A DNA stretch of 64,000 nucleotides from Natronospirillum sp. (lineage in GTDB: Bacteria; Pseudomonadota; Gammaproteobacteria; Pseudomonadales; Natronospirillaceae), in assembly GCF_022565775.1 (NCBI RefSeq), contig NZ_JAIUMC010000001.1:62001-126000 (forward strand), read 5' to 3'. Each line of letters opens with the position of its first letter. Position 1 is the stretch's first letter. Shown here piece after piece: positions 38,159-46,954 of the stretch. The notes beneath the pieces were generated by a model. It saw only the letters and a program-made list of their open reading frames with translations. It made no database searches and had not been told where the DNA came from. The translations under genes and the position numbers were made by a program.

Positions 38159-38257
38159 CACTGATACATGACCCGATCCGGCAAAACGGGTCCCCTGATC
38201 ACGGTACGGCCCGCTTGACAGAAGCAGCGATCAAATTCCCATCAGATTAATCAATAA

Positions 38258-38286
38258 TTGAAATAATGAATCTTAATGAATTTATA
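38258..38286 (+). promoter_or_regulatory. candidate promoter of the betaine-type transporter operon
   Basis: TTGAAA (38258-38263) and TTTATA (38281-38286) are 17 bp apart in an AT-rich stretch. Two AATGAAT repeats between them recall the AATGAATGAT sequence in the divergent LysR spacer and could be half-sites. The rest of the 222-bp spacer shows nothing clear. Confidence 0.35.
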
Positions 38287-38380
38287 GAACAAATAGATCG
38301 GAGCTTCTGTTAGCCTGAAATTGATCTGGGTCAGTCACCGACATGACCCAAACAATAACAAGACGGGAGGGAGTCATCCG

Positions 38381-39049
38381 GTGGAACTGATCCAATACGC
38401 CTGGACCAATATCGATGTCCTGCTGGCACGAACGGTAGAGCACATTTCGCTGGTCGGTGTCGCTGTTGGCCTTGCCACTATCACGGGTGTGCCCATCGGC
38501 ATTGCCATCACCCAGTCCGAACGGGTGGCGCGCGTCGTGCTTTACGTAGCCTCCATCATCATCACCATTCCGTCGATTGCGCTGTTCGGCCTGATGATTC
38601 CCGTGCTCTCCGTATTTGGACACGGTATCGGCTATGTTCCCGCTGTTATTGCGGTGCTGCTGTATTCCCAACTGCCCATCATCCGCAACACCTACACCGC
38701 CATCAACAATGTCAGCCCGGCATTGCGGGAAGCCGCTCGGGGCATTGGAATGAGTCCTTTGCAGCGCATGCGTCAGGTGGAGATACCACTTGCCGTGCCC
38801 GTCATCATGGCCGGGGTGCGCACGGCAGTAGTGCTCAATATCGGCGTCATGGCCATCGCTGCCTATATCGGCGCCGGGGGTCTCGGCACCTTCATCAGTC
38901 GTGGCATATCCCAGTCTGATCCGCGCCAGCTGATTGTCGGCGCCGTTGCCGTCAGTCTGCTGGCGGTCATCACCGATTACGCCCTGCTGGCCCTGCAGCG
39001 CTGGCTAACCCCGAAAGGACTGAACCGGAGCGCAGGCGCTGGCGCCTGA
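38381..39049 (+). CDS. OpuC/OsmF-type ABC transporter permease 1
   Basis: 222 residues from a GTG at 38381, chosen because GGGAGGGAG lies 7 nt before it; upstream codons are poor. Five or six helices and the ABC contact loop EAARGIGMSPLQRMRQVEIPLA. First gene of a four-gene operon (permease, ATPase, permease, binding protein) of the quaternary-amine uptake family that includes OpuC, OpuB, YehWXYZ and ProU-like systems. Confidence 0.88.
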   Translation: MELIQYAWTNIDVLLARTVEHISLVGVAVGLATITGVPIGIAITQSERVARVVLYVASIIITIPSIALFGLMIPVLSVFGHGIGYVPAVIAVLLYSQLPIIRNTYTAINNVSPALREAARGIGMSPLQRMRQVEIPLAVPVIMAGVRTAVVLNIGVMAIAAYIGAGGLGTFISRGISQSDPRQLIVGAVAVSLLAVITDYALLALQRWLTPKGLNRSAGAGA

Positions 39050-39086
39050 GCGAGTACCGACATCTGATTGCAGAGGAACTCAATAC

Positions 39087-40241
39087 ATGATTCGCCTGGA
39101 AAACCTCACCAAGATATTCGAGACACAGAAAGGCAGTGTGGTCGCCGCTGATCACATCACGATGGAAGTTCCTTCGGGCGAGATCTGCATCCTGCTCGGG
39201 CCATCAGGCTGCGGCAAAACGACCACCCTCAAGATGATCAATCGAATTGTGCCACCAACGTCCGGCAAGGTGTTCATCGAGGGCGAAGACACCAGTGGTA
39301 TGCAGACCCAAGACCTGCGCCGCAACATTGGCTATGTGATCCAGCAGATTGGCCTGTTCCCCAACATGACCATAGAAGAGAACATCACTGCCGTGCCCCG
39401 CCTGCTGGGCTGGGACGCCAAGCGCTATCGCGAACGGGCCCGCGAACTCATGGATGTCATCGCCATGGATCCAAACCTTTTCCTCAACCGCTACCCCTCG
39501 GAACTTTCGGGTGGCCAGCAGCAGCGTATCGGCGTGGCGCGAGCCCTCGCCGCCGACCCGCCGGTCATGCTGATGGACGAGCCTTTCGGCGCCATCGACC
39601 CGATCAACCGGGCGGTTATTCAGGATGAATTCCTGAAGATGCAGCAGGCGCTGAAGAAAACCATTCTGTTTGTCAGCCACGACATCGACGAAGCCATCAA
39701 GATGGGCGATCGAATCGCCATTTTCCGCGACGGTAGGCTGGTGCAACTGTCCGAACCCGATGACCTGCTGGCAGCACCCAAGGACGACTTCGTGGAATCG
39801 TTCCTGGGTGATGACCGGGCGCTGAAGCGTCTCAACCTGGTTCGAGTGGGAGATATCGTATCGAGCGAGATAGGTACCGTTAAACCCGGAGATACCCTGG
39901 CCACCGCGCTGGAGCGCATGGATGACCACGGCTATCAGCTGTCGATTCTGATGGTGAACGACCGCAATGAGCCCGTCGGCATGATCCCGCGTTCCGTAGC
40001 CAGCTTTACCCGTGGATACTGCCGCGACCATTTTCAGCCACTACCCGGCACCATTCACGTGCGCGACAACCTGCGCAAGGCCACCTCGCTGATGTTTGCC
40101 GAGGACACCACCTGGCTGCCCTGCATCGATGACGATGGCCGCATCTGCGGACAGATTACACAGCGTGCCATGACCCGCCACCTGGGAGCCCGTTTCCGGG
40201 CAGCAGAGCGCGCAGTCACCGAACCGGCAACAGGAGCCTGA
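39087..40241 (+). CDS. OpuCA/ProV-type ABC ATPase with CBS domains
   Basis: 384 residues. Walker [10 protein letters not shown], signature LSGGQQQR and Walker [13 protein letters not shown], followed by two CBS motifs (about residues 255-370). In OpuA-type importers the CBS pair senses ionic strength, so gating by osmolarity is possible here. It lies 37 nt after permease 1 and 3 nt before permease 2. Confidence 0.93.
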   Translation: MIRLENLTKIFETQKGSVVAADHITMEVPSGEICILLGPSGCGKTTTLKMINRIVPPTSGKVFIEGEDTSGMQTQDLRRNIGYVIQQIGLFPNMTIEENITAVPRLLGWDAKRYRERARELMDVIAMDPNLFLNRYPSELSGGQQQRIGVARALAADPPVMLMDEPFGAIDPINRAVIQDEFLKMQQALKKTILFVSHDIDEAIKMGDRIAIFRDGRLVQLSEPDDLLAAPKDDFVESFLGDDRALKRLNLVRVGDIVSSEIGTVKPGDTLATALERMDDHGYQLSILMVNDRNEPVGMIPRSVASFTRGYCRDHFQPLPGTIHVRDNLRKATSLMFAEDTTWLPCIDDDGRICGQITQRAMTRHLGARFRAAERAVTEPATGA

Positions 40242-40244
40242 GCC

Positions 40245-40976
40245 ATGCTTGCCTCCATGCTGCAACGTTTTGGCAGACTTCTGTTGCTGGCGTTGGTGTT
40301 TGCCGCCGGGGCCTGGACCTATTCCACCGGCTTCATCGACGAATTCATGTGGCACTGGCCAGATGTTCAATATCTGACCATGCAACATATCTGGCTGACC
40401 GCCATGTCCGGGTCGCTGGCCATTGCGGTGGGCATCCCGCTGGGTATCGTTCTGTCACGGCCCGGCATGGCCAAAGTGGCTGAAAGCATAATGCAGGTGC
40501 TCAATGTGGGCACCACCATTCCCACTCTGGCGGTGCTGGCGCTGTCCATGAGCTTTCTGGGCATTGGAACGGTTCCGGCCGTGTTCGGGCTCTTTGTTGC
40601 AACTCTGCTGCCCATTACCCGCAATACGTTTACCGGTCTTGCCGGCATCTCGCCAGCTCTGCTGGAAGCCGCAGCCGGCATCGGCATGTCGCCGATGCAA
40701 CGCCTGTTTCGGGTTGAATTGCCGAACGCTCTATACGTGATTTTCGCCGGCATCCGGACAGCGCTGACGATCAATGTCGGCACGGTTCCGCTGGCATTTC
40801 TGATCGGGGCCGGTGGTCTTGGTGAACTGATTTTCACCGGCATTGACCTGTTCGACCCGGCCATGATGCTGGCCGGCGCCATCCCCACAGCCATGCTGGC
40901 CATAGCTGTGGACGCATCGATCGCCCTTATCGCCTTCCTGGTGGTACCGCGTGGTGTAAACCCCAACCGGGCATGA
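40245..40976 (+). CDS. OpuC/OsmF-type ABC transporter permease 2
   Basis: 243 residues, six helices, with the contact loop EAAAGIGMSPMQRLFRVELPNAL. Like permease 1 it belongs to the quaternary-amine ABC family; two distinct permeases imply a heterodimeric channel. It starts 3 nt after the ATPase stop. Confidence 0.9.
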   Translation: MLASMLQRFGRLLLLALVFAAGAWTYSTGFIDEFMWHWPDVQYLTMQHIWLTAMSGSLAIAVGIPLGIVLSRPGMAKVAESIMQVLNVGTTIPTLAVLALSMSFLGIGTVPAVFGLFVATLLPITRNTFTGLAGISPALLEAAAGIGMSPMQRLFRVELPNALYVIFAGIRTALTINVGTVPLAFLIGAGGLGELIFTGIDLFDPAMMLAGAIPTAMLAIAVDASIALIAFLVVPRGVNPNRA

Positions 40977-41019
40977 CAACAACGCAACTCACAACACAAG
41001 ACGTCACAGGAGACAACTG

Positions 41020-41904
41020 ATGAAAGCATTACGCACTGCAATGATTACACTGGCCATGGCCGGAACAGCCATGACCCAGGCCCAGGCTGCCGATCTGGTA
41101 GTCGGTGGCAAGAACTTTACCGAGCAACAGATTCTGGCCAGCATGACCAGTCAGTATCTCGAAGCGCTGGGTTACGACATTGATACCCGCTCTGGCATGG
41201 GCACCTCTGTTCTGCGCCAGGCACAGGAAAATGGTCAGGTCGACGTCTACTGGGAGTACACCGGTACGTCACTGATCAACTTCAACAACGTCACCGAGCA
41301 GCTCGACCCCGAGGCCACCTATCAGAGGGTCAAGGAGCTGGATGCCGAGAAAGGACTGGTCTGGCTGGACCCGTCAGACGCCAACAACACCTATGCATTG
41401 GCCATGCGTCGGGACCACGCCGAGGAAACTGGCATCATGTCCCTGAGCGACCTGGCCGATGCGGTCAACAATGGGCACGGCCTGGAATTTGGCCTCAATG
41501 CTGAATTCTATGCGCGTGACGATGGCTGGAGGCCGCTGCTGGAAGCCTACGAATTTGAAGTTGGCCGCAGCGAAGTGCGTCGTATGGACTCCGGGCTGGT
41601 CTACCAGGCACTGCGTGACGGACAGGTCGACGTTGGTCTGGTCTTTGCCACCGATGGTCGTATTCCGGCGTTCGACTTCCATGTACTGGAAGACGACGGC
41701 GAATTCTTCCCGGCCTACGCTCTGACCCCGGTTGTGCGGGAAGAAAACCTGACCGATTTCCCGGAGCTGGCTGATCAGTTGAATGCCCTGTCGGCGCTGC
41801 TCGACGACGCGGCCATGGCCGCACTCAACGCCGAAGTGGATGTTGATGGCGAGACCATCGAGCGCGTGGCCGAGAACTTCCTGCGCGAGCACGATTTGCT
41901 GTAA
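41020..41904 (+). CDS. OsmF/OpuCC-type periplasmic binding protein for betaine-like osmolytes
   Basis: 294 residues with a signal peptide (MKALRTAMITLAMAGTAMTQ, cleavage after AQA). The mature protein opens with ADLVVGGKNFTEQQIL, the classic start of OpuAC/OsmF proteins, and contains VDVYWEYTGTSL whose aromatic residues usually form the cage around a trimethylammonium or sulfonium head group. It ends the transporter operon, followed by a good terminator. Ligand could be glycine betaine, choline, DMSP or another betaine; the downstream catabolic enzymes suggest a growth substrate. Confidence 0.9.
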   Translation: MKALRTAMITLAMAGTAMTQAQAADLVVGGKNFTEQQILASMTSQYLEALGYDIDTRSGMGTSVLRQAQENGQVDVYWEYTGTSLINFNNVTEQLDPEATYQRVKELDAEKGLVWLDPSDANNTYALAMRRDHAEETGIMSLSDLADAVNNGHGLEFGLNAEFYARDDGWRPLLEAYEFEVGRSEVRRMDSGLVYQALRDGQVDVGLVFATDGRIPAFDFHVLEDDGEFFPAYALTPVVREENLTDFPELADQLNALSALLDDAAMAALNAEVDVDGETIERVAENFLREHDLL

Positions 41905-41925
41905 TCTGGCACTATCAAGTACCCG

Positions 41926-41962
41926 AGCCGTTGTCGCCGGTCTGGTGACAACGGCTTTTTTT
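41926..41962 (+). terminator. rho-independent terminator of the transporter operon
   Basis: A perfect 10-bp stem AGCCGTTGTC (41926-41935) / GACAACGGCT (41947-41956) with an 11-nt loop runs into seven T residues. Confidence 0.9.
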
Positions 41963-42007
41963 GCGTAACAAACTGGTTCCGGAACTCCATCAGTCAGCAG
42001 GTATCAC

Positions 42008-42835
42008 ATGCAGGACACTCTTGTTGTCGCGGCTGCCCAGATCAACCCCGAGTTGGGCCAGGTAGCAAAAAATACAGAGCTGCATCGTCACTGGATCAAT
42101 GAGGCCCGCCGCGCCAACGTCGAGCTACTTGTATTTCCCGAGTTGTCGTTGACCGGATATGGTCTGGGCCCCAGTGTCCTGGAAGTCGCCAGCCACGGAG
42201 ACTCTGATTTCTTGCTGGACCTGGCGGCTGAAGCGGGCCCGATGCAGACTGTGGTCGGCTTTGTCGAACAGATCAGTCCGGGTGAATACGCCAACGCTTT
42301 GGCCGTTCTGCAAAACGGCAGCGTTTTGGTGGTGCATCGAAAGCTCAATTTGCCAACCCATGGCGGACTGGAAGAGGGCAAATGGTTTACCCATGGCTCT
42401 GCTTTGACGCGCACTTCAGTCAACCAGAACTGGTCGGCCAGTCACCTGATCTGCGCGGATCTCTGGAACCCGGGGCTGGTTCATGCTGCCGTGTTGCAGC
42501 GGCCCGATATTCTGTGCGCGCCCATCAACTCGGCATCCGGCATTGTCAGCGCCGAGTTTTCCAATGAAAACAACTGGGCAGTGGCGCTCGGTTTCTACGC
42601 CATGATGTATGGTCTGCCGATCGTGATGGCCAATCGCCATGGCGCGGAGGGAGACCATCATTTCTGGGGTGGTTCGCGCATTCTGGGTCCCAGAGGAGAA
42701 CTCCTGACCGTCGCCGAAGATCGGGAGATGCTGGTCAGCGCAGAACTGTCAAAGTCGGACATTGCGCGCGCCCGGCTCGACTGTCCGACCCTGCGCAATG
42801 CCAATACGCCGCTGGTACAGCGTTTGCTCTGCTGA
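42008..42835 (+). CDS. nitrilase-superfamily carbon-nitrogen hydrolase
   Basis: 275 residues. The Glu-Lys-Cys triad is complete: Glu45 in FPELSLTGYG, Lys112 in HRKLNLP and Cys149 in LICADLWNPG. Members hydrolyse amides, carbamoyl groups or nitriles. It starts 46 nt after the transporter terminator, so it is not strictly in that operon but lies in the same locus, where an amide-bond substrate or deamination step is possible. The exact branch cannot be assigned by eye. Confidence 0.82.
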   Translation: MQDTLVVAAAQINPELGQVAKNTELHRHWINEARRANVELLVFPELSLTGYGLGPSVLEVASHGDSDFLLDLAAEAGPMQTVVGFVEQISPGEYANALAVLQNGSVLVVHRKLNLPTHGGLEEGKWFTHGSALTRTSVNQNWSASHLICADLWNPGLVHAAVLQRPDILCAPINSASGIVSAEFSNENNWAVALGFYAMMYGLPIVMANRHGAEGDHHFWGGSRILGPRGELLTVAEDREMLVSAELSKSDIARARLDCPTLRNANTPLVQRLLC

Positions 42836-42850
42836 CTTTGGCACTTGCGA

Positions 42851-43513
42851 TCAACGATCGCGCCACTGAGCCAGCCACAGGCGTTCCTGCAAGGCGGACA
42901 CGCCGGCTTCACGAAACCCCGGACTGCGCGCCAGACTGTCGCGATGCAACAGCGTGGTCACGGCAGCGTCTCTGCCCAGCAAACGCTCGACTTCATCCAG
43001 CCAAACCGAAAAAGGCGGCCCCGCCACCTGCTGCTGCTCATACTCCAGTGTCCAGCACAGCAGGGGTGGCCGCGTGGGCGTCAAGGCCATCAACTGGCGG
43101 ATATAATCAGCCCGCATAGCTTGGGGCAGAGCGACCAGAGCGGCACGATCCCAGATCAAATCCACCGGCCCAACTTGCACTGCATCGAGGGCAAAAATAT
43201 CCGCGTGCAGCAAGTCCAGTCCCGGCAATGCATACCGGATGCCCCAGTCGAAAGAAGCCTTTTCCGCCTGCAGGTCATGGTGCTCCAGAAAACCCCGAAT
43301 ACTCTGCTCGGACAATTCTATGCCGACGACCTGATAGCCCTGATCCCGCAACCAGAGCATATCCAGAGACTGGCCGCACAGCGGCACCAGCACCCGACTG
43401 CCCGAGGCTACCTGCAGATCAGGCAAAAACCGCTGCAACAGTGGATTGACCTGTTCCAGTTGCCATGGCGTATCGCCAGTGGCCCAGCGGTCTTCCCAGT
43501 AGTCTGTGTCCAT
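42851..43513 (-). CDS. tpm: thiopurine S-methyltransferase family protein
   Basis: 220 residues, normal for bacterial TPMT. It begins MDTDYWEDRWATGDTPWQ and has the SAM-binding LVPLCGQSLDMLWLRDQGYQ. Bacterial members methylate thiopurines and detoxify selenite or tellurite by methylation. It is convergent with the hydrolase (15 nt between stops) and 41 nt downstream of the GGDEF gene, possibly co-transcribed with it. Confidence 0.92.
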   Translation of the reverse strand: MDTDYWEDRWATGDTPWQLEQVNPLLQRFLPDLQVASGSRVLVPLCGQSLDMLWLRDQGYQVVGIELSEQSIRGFLEHHDLQAEKASFDWGIRYALPGLDLLHADIFALDAVQVGPVDLIWDRAALVALPQAMRADYIRQLMALTPTRPPLLCWTLEYEQQQVAGPPFSVWLDEVERLLGRDAAVTTLLHRDSLARSPGFREAGVSALQERLWLAQWRDR

Positions 43514-43554
43514 CGCGTACTCTTTGTCTGGTTATTCGCCGGTATCTTCGCGGC

Positions 43555-45213
43555 TCAGCCCACCTGGACCTGGTTGCGCCCGGCTTTCTTTGCTGCATAC
43601 AGCGCCTGGTCGGCAAGTTCGATCAATTCGCCAGACGTCGTCTCTGCGTGATCCGAGGCGTTCACCAACCCGGCAGACAGCGTGCAATGGAAAGAACTCC
43701 CCTCGTTAGCCCTGAAGTTGATCTCGGAAAAGCGCTCACGGACTTCATTCAACAGTGTTTCGGCATCCTGTGTTGAGCAGTCTGTCAGCACCGCAGCAAA
43801 CTCTTCACCACCATAGCGCCCGATGATATCGGTCTGCCGCAGGCGCTGGCGCAGCATGGTGGCCAGTGCCCGAATCACCAGGTCGCCGGTGGCATGCCCC
43901 CAGGTATCGTTCACTTTTTTGAAATGGTCCAGATCCAGCATCACGAATACCGCTGATGTCTGATTGCGTCTGCTGCGGTCCAGTTCGGTACTGGCGGCCT
44001 GCAGAAAACTGGAGTGTTTCAGCAAACCAGTCATGCCATCGCGGGAGATCAGGATGCGCATTTCACGCGCCCGTTCGACCCGGGTCTGAATACTGGTTAT
44101 CAGCGTTTCATCGGAGACCGGCTTGGTCAAAAAGTCATCCGCGCCCCGCTTCAGAGCTGCGGCCTGACGGTGCTGATCAGTTTCTGCGGAAATATACATG
44201 ATGGGCAGCGTTGCCCAGGTTTCCTGCTGACGCAGCACCGCCGCCAGCTCATCCCCCTGGATCTCCGGCAAATGGAGGTCGAGCACCACCAGGTCGGGCT
44301 GAAATTCGGCGACCTGTTGAAAGAAGGCCTCCGGGTCGGCCACATATCTCACGGTCATGCCGGCCTGACTCAGTATTTCGGTAAAGTGCTGGGCCAGAAG
44401 GTCGTCGTCTTCAATTATCAGAATCCGCGGTGGATCATAGTGCTGTCGTTCAATCACCCGTACCAGCAAATTGACGGCCACGAGGACATCCAGTGGTTTG
44501 GTCATGAACCCCGCCGCACCAAGACGGGCGGCGCGGAGGCGCTGCTCCAGATCTTCACGCTCGCTGAAAACCACCAGCGATACCGGGTGGCTCAAACCAC
44601 TCATCGTCTGCGTCAGCACCTCCTGCTCTTCCGCTTCACCAAGCGCATCCAGATCAAGGCAGATGAGTTCGGGAACAGGGCCCAGTGTCAGTCGGTCAGA
44701 CAGCGTCTTCGTCCGGCTGACGATGTCGACAGCGAAGCCGAAGGGCCGCAACTGTCCTGCTATGCGCTCTGCAATGGCCTGTTCCGGCTCAAACAGCAGC
44801 ACCTGACCCGGAGCATGCTCGACGGGCTCTGCAGGCGCGTTAGTTGACGAGGAGCCACCTGCCAGCGTGTCTGTTGGGGGGTGAGCAATGAATTCGCGCA
44901 GTCCGGGCAACAGTGCCCGCAACACATCATCCGCACCGACGGTGGAAGACAGGCAGGCATCCAGGCGATGCTCCAGCAGTCTGGCCTGATCACCCAGAAT
45001 GGAAAAACCGAAGGTTCCGCTGCTACCGGCCAGGCGGTGCAGGCGGTCACGAATCTGCTCCAGCAATTGCGCCTGACGCGGGCTGTCGGCGTCGGCTTCT
45101 TCAAGCTGCGCCAGCATTTCGGCCAAGGCGGCCGTGTCGTCGTTCAGTCGTTCCAGGAAGCGGTCTCGCAGCCAGTCGAGCTGACTCTGCACAGAGTCTT
45201 TTTTACTCGCCAT
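43555..45213 (-). CDS. HPt-REC-REC-GGDEF response regulator diguanylate cyclase
   Basis: 552 residues. Residues about 10-105 form an HPt domain with the phospho-acceptor in LHRLAGSSGTFG. A first receiver (about 135-255) keeps a DLD acceptor region but lacks the usual acidic pair at its start. The second receiver (about 263-385) is canonical (IIEDDD, LVVLDLHLPE, TKP). A GGDEF domain with intact YGGEEFAAV completes it. This layout suits a phosphorelay node that makes c-di-GMP. No cognate kinase is adjacent. Confidence 0.9.
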   Translation of the reverse strand: MASKKDSVQSQLDWLRDRFLERLNDDTAALAEMLAQLEEADADSPRQAQLLEQIRDRLHRLAGSSGTFGFSILGDQARLLEHRLDACLSSTVGADDVLRALLPGLREFIAHPPTDTLAGGSSSTNAPAEPVEHAPGQVLLFEPEQAIAERIAGQLRPFGFAVDIVSRTKTLSDRLTLGPVPELICLDLDALGEAEEQEVLTQTMSGLSHPVSLVVFSEREDLEQRLRAARLGAAGFMTKPLDVLVAVNLLVRVIERQHYDPPRILIIEDDDLLAQHFTEILSQAGMTVRYVADPEAFFQQVAEFQPDLVVLDLHLPEIQGDELAAVLRQQETWATLPIMYISAETDQHRQAAALKRGADDFLTKPVSDETLITSIQTRVERAREMRILISRDGMTGLLKHSSFLQAASTELDRSRRNQTSAVFVMLDLDHFKKVNDTWGHATGDLVIRALATMLRQRLRQTDIIGRYGGEEFAAVLTDCSTQDAETLLNEVRERFSEINFRANEGSSFHCTLSAGLVNASDHAETTSGELIELADQALYAAKKAGRNQVQVG

Positions 45214-45350
45214 GCCGATGGCCCCGAACTTCGGTACTCAGGTGGGGTATCAGCATATCCGACATCCGGATATCCGCATTCCTACCGACGAAGAGTATTC
45301 TCTGCAAAGCGGCCATGTCTGCCCTGATACAAGAGGTTCAGACTATCAGT

Positions 45351-46232
45351 CTAGCGCCCCGCACGGCGGCGCGCTATCGGTTTACTCGCCCTGGGCTGTC
45401 GCTGACTGACCAAGGCACCTGCCAGCATAACCATCAGCCCCGCCATGATCAGCGGATTCCAGGGCATGCTGCCCTGCAGCAGCGTCAGCAGCCCCGCCAG
45501 CGCCAGTGGCAATGTCACATACATCAGGTTGTAACCCACGACAACGCCAGAGGCTCGGCAATGTCGCCAGTAGGACCATTGCATCATCAGAAAGGCACCC
45601 GCAGCGCCCAGAAAACTGAGGCCAAAATAGATCCAGGATTCCGGGGCCTGAGGCAGGAATCCCACAGTACCGTCAAGGCGCTGCTGAGCCAGGCTTTTCC
45701 AGAGGGCATCCAGTGCCAGAAACCCACCGGCCGCAAGCCCGAATACGGCTTCCTGGGCAGGCAGGCCAGCATTGCGGATGGCGAACGCCGCCTACGGCAT
45801 CAACAACACCCAGGCCATGGAAATCGCGAGCAGCAAGTCCAGACCAAAATCGTTACGGGTGCCGGCAGAGCCCAGTATTCCGGCTGCAGCAATCAAGCCG
45901 GTACCCGCCACAACAGCCACTGCACCCCAGGCCTGCCAAGGCGACACGGGCTCTTTCAGCACCAGACGGGAAAACAGCAACAAGGCCACCATGCCGGTGG
46001 CAAACATGGAAGTAAACCAGAGGGTGTCGGCAAAAAGGTTGGCCACCATGACCCAGAGTGGTGCGGTGAAATTCAGCAACAGACCAAGGGTGTACAAAAG
46101 CCTGGCGCCGGCTGTGCGCTGACCCGCGCGGAGTCGCACGATGCCCAGGCGCATGAGCGCCTGGGAAATATGCAGGGTGGCCGAGCTGCCGACACCCAGC
46201 AACATGGCCACCCCATTGCCGGCCAGATCCAT
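45351..46232 (-). pseudogene. DMT/EamA-like transporter gene interrupted by an in-frame TAG
   Basis: Starting at the ATG at 46232 the frame reads 146 residues of a multi-helix transporter, ending LLLAISMAWVLLMP at a TAG (45792-45794). The same frame then continues without other stops as AAFAIRNAGLPAQEAVFG to 45351, adding 146 residues with further helices. The whole would be a normal DMT protein of about 293 residues with some ten helices. TAG is an ordinary stop in neighbouring genes, so recoding is unlikely. A nonsense mutation or a sequencing error is the best explanation. It is followed 137 nt downstream by the GGDEF gene. Confidence 0.8.
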
Positions 46233-46321
46233 AAGTCACTTGCTCCGTTGCTGACTGTGCCTCAGACCGGGCCGGCGGCAGGGGGTTCCCCTATTTTCCC
46301 CAGGCTAAGGGCTCCGGTTGC

Positions 46322-46954
46322 TCAGGGCTTGACCAGCCCAAGCCACAGCATCAGGGGTACAAGCCCGGTGGCCAACGCCACCGTGGGCAGAAACAGCCAA
46401 TAGCGGGCCGCGGGCGCCAGGCCCGCCATGGCGGCAATGCCACCCCCGCCACCGATGACCCAGTTGCCGGGCATGTTCAACGTGACAAACAGAAACACAT
46501 AGGGGTGGCGCAGATAGAAGCACAGACCCCAGCGCAGGGCCCGACGCAGCGGCGGCAGGGTCGCCGGGTCAGCCTGATGGAGCGTCTCTCGGGCGGTGGT
46601 TAGGCGACGCAGCCTGGGGTGATCGTTCAACTGCCGGGCCACACCAAAACTCAGACTGAGCCCAAGCACTGTGCTCAGCCAGGCGGCCAGCAGACCATAC
46701 TGGCCGAACACCCCCATGATGATCCAGCCCAGTTCCACACCGGGCACAAAGGGAATGGCGAGCAAGACGGCATACACCAGAGAAGTCAGAACCAACGCCC
46801 ACCAGCGGTGCGCCTCGTTCTCCAGCCACAGGCTGATCAACCCTTCTCCGCGCAGCAAAACCAGCCCGATGACGACCACGGTAACCAGAAACAGCAAAAG
46901 CACCACACGGAACACCAGATGGCAGGCAGCTCTGTAGTCCGAGCTCTGGGTCAT
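46322..46954 (-). CDS. VTT/TVP38-like small membrane protein
   Basis: 210 residues from the ATG at 46954, which overlaps the stop of the upstream EAL gene as ATGA; the frame is open further upstream but the overlap and the MTQSSDYRAACHLV start decide. Five or six helices with IPFVPGVELGWIIMGVFGQYG and a later GNWVIGGGGGIAAMAGL, resembling SNARE-associated (VTT) proteins. Members of this superfamily act in lipid or ion handling at the membrane. Function here is unknown; it is the third gene of the nrtS operon. Confidence 0.72.
   Translation of the reverse strand: MTQSSDYRAACHLVFRVVLLLFLVTVVVIGLVLLRGEGLISLWLENEAHRWWALVLTSLVYAVLLAIPFVPGVELGWIIMGVFGQYGLLAAWLSTVLGLSLSFGVARQLNDHPRLRRLTTARETLHQADPATLPPLRRALRWGLCFYLRHPYVFLFVTLNMPGNWVIGGGGGIAAMAGLAPAARYWLFLPTVALATGLVPLMLWLGLVKP

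Noticed and set aside
45255-45273. Inverted repeat ATATCC-N7-GGATAT upstream of the HPt-REC-GGDEF gene
   Set aside because: Arms are short and no second copy or promoter context supports a function.
45792-45794. Recoded TAG (for example pyrrolysine) in the DMT gene
   Set aside because: TAG is used as a normal stop by neighbouring genes, and DMT transporters have no known reason for a special residue; a nonsense change or read error is simpler.
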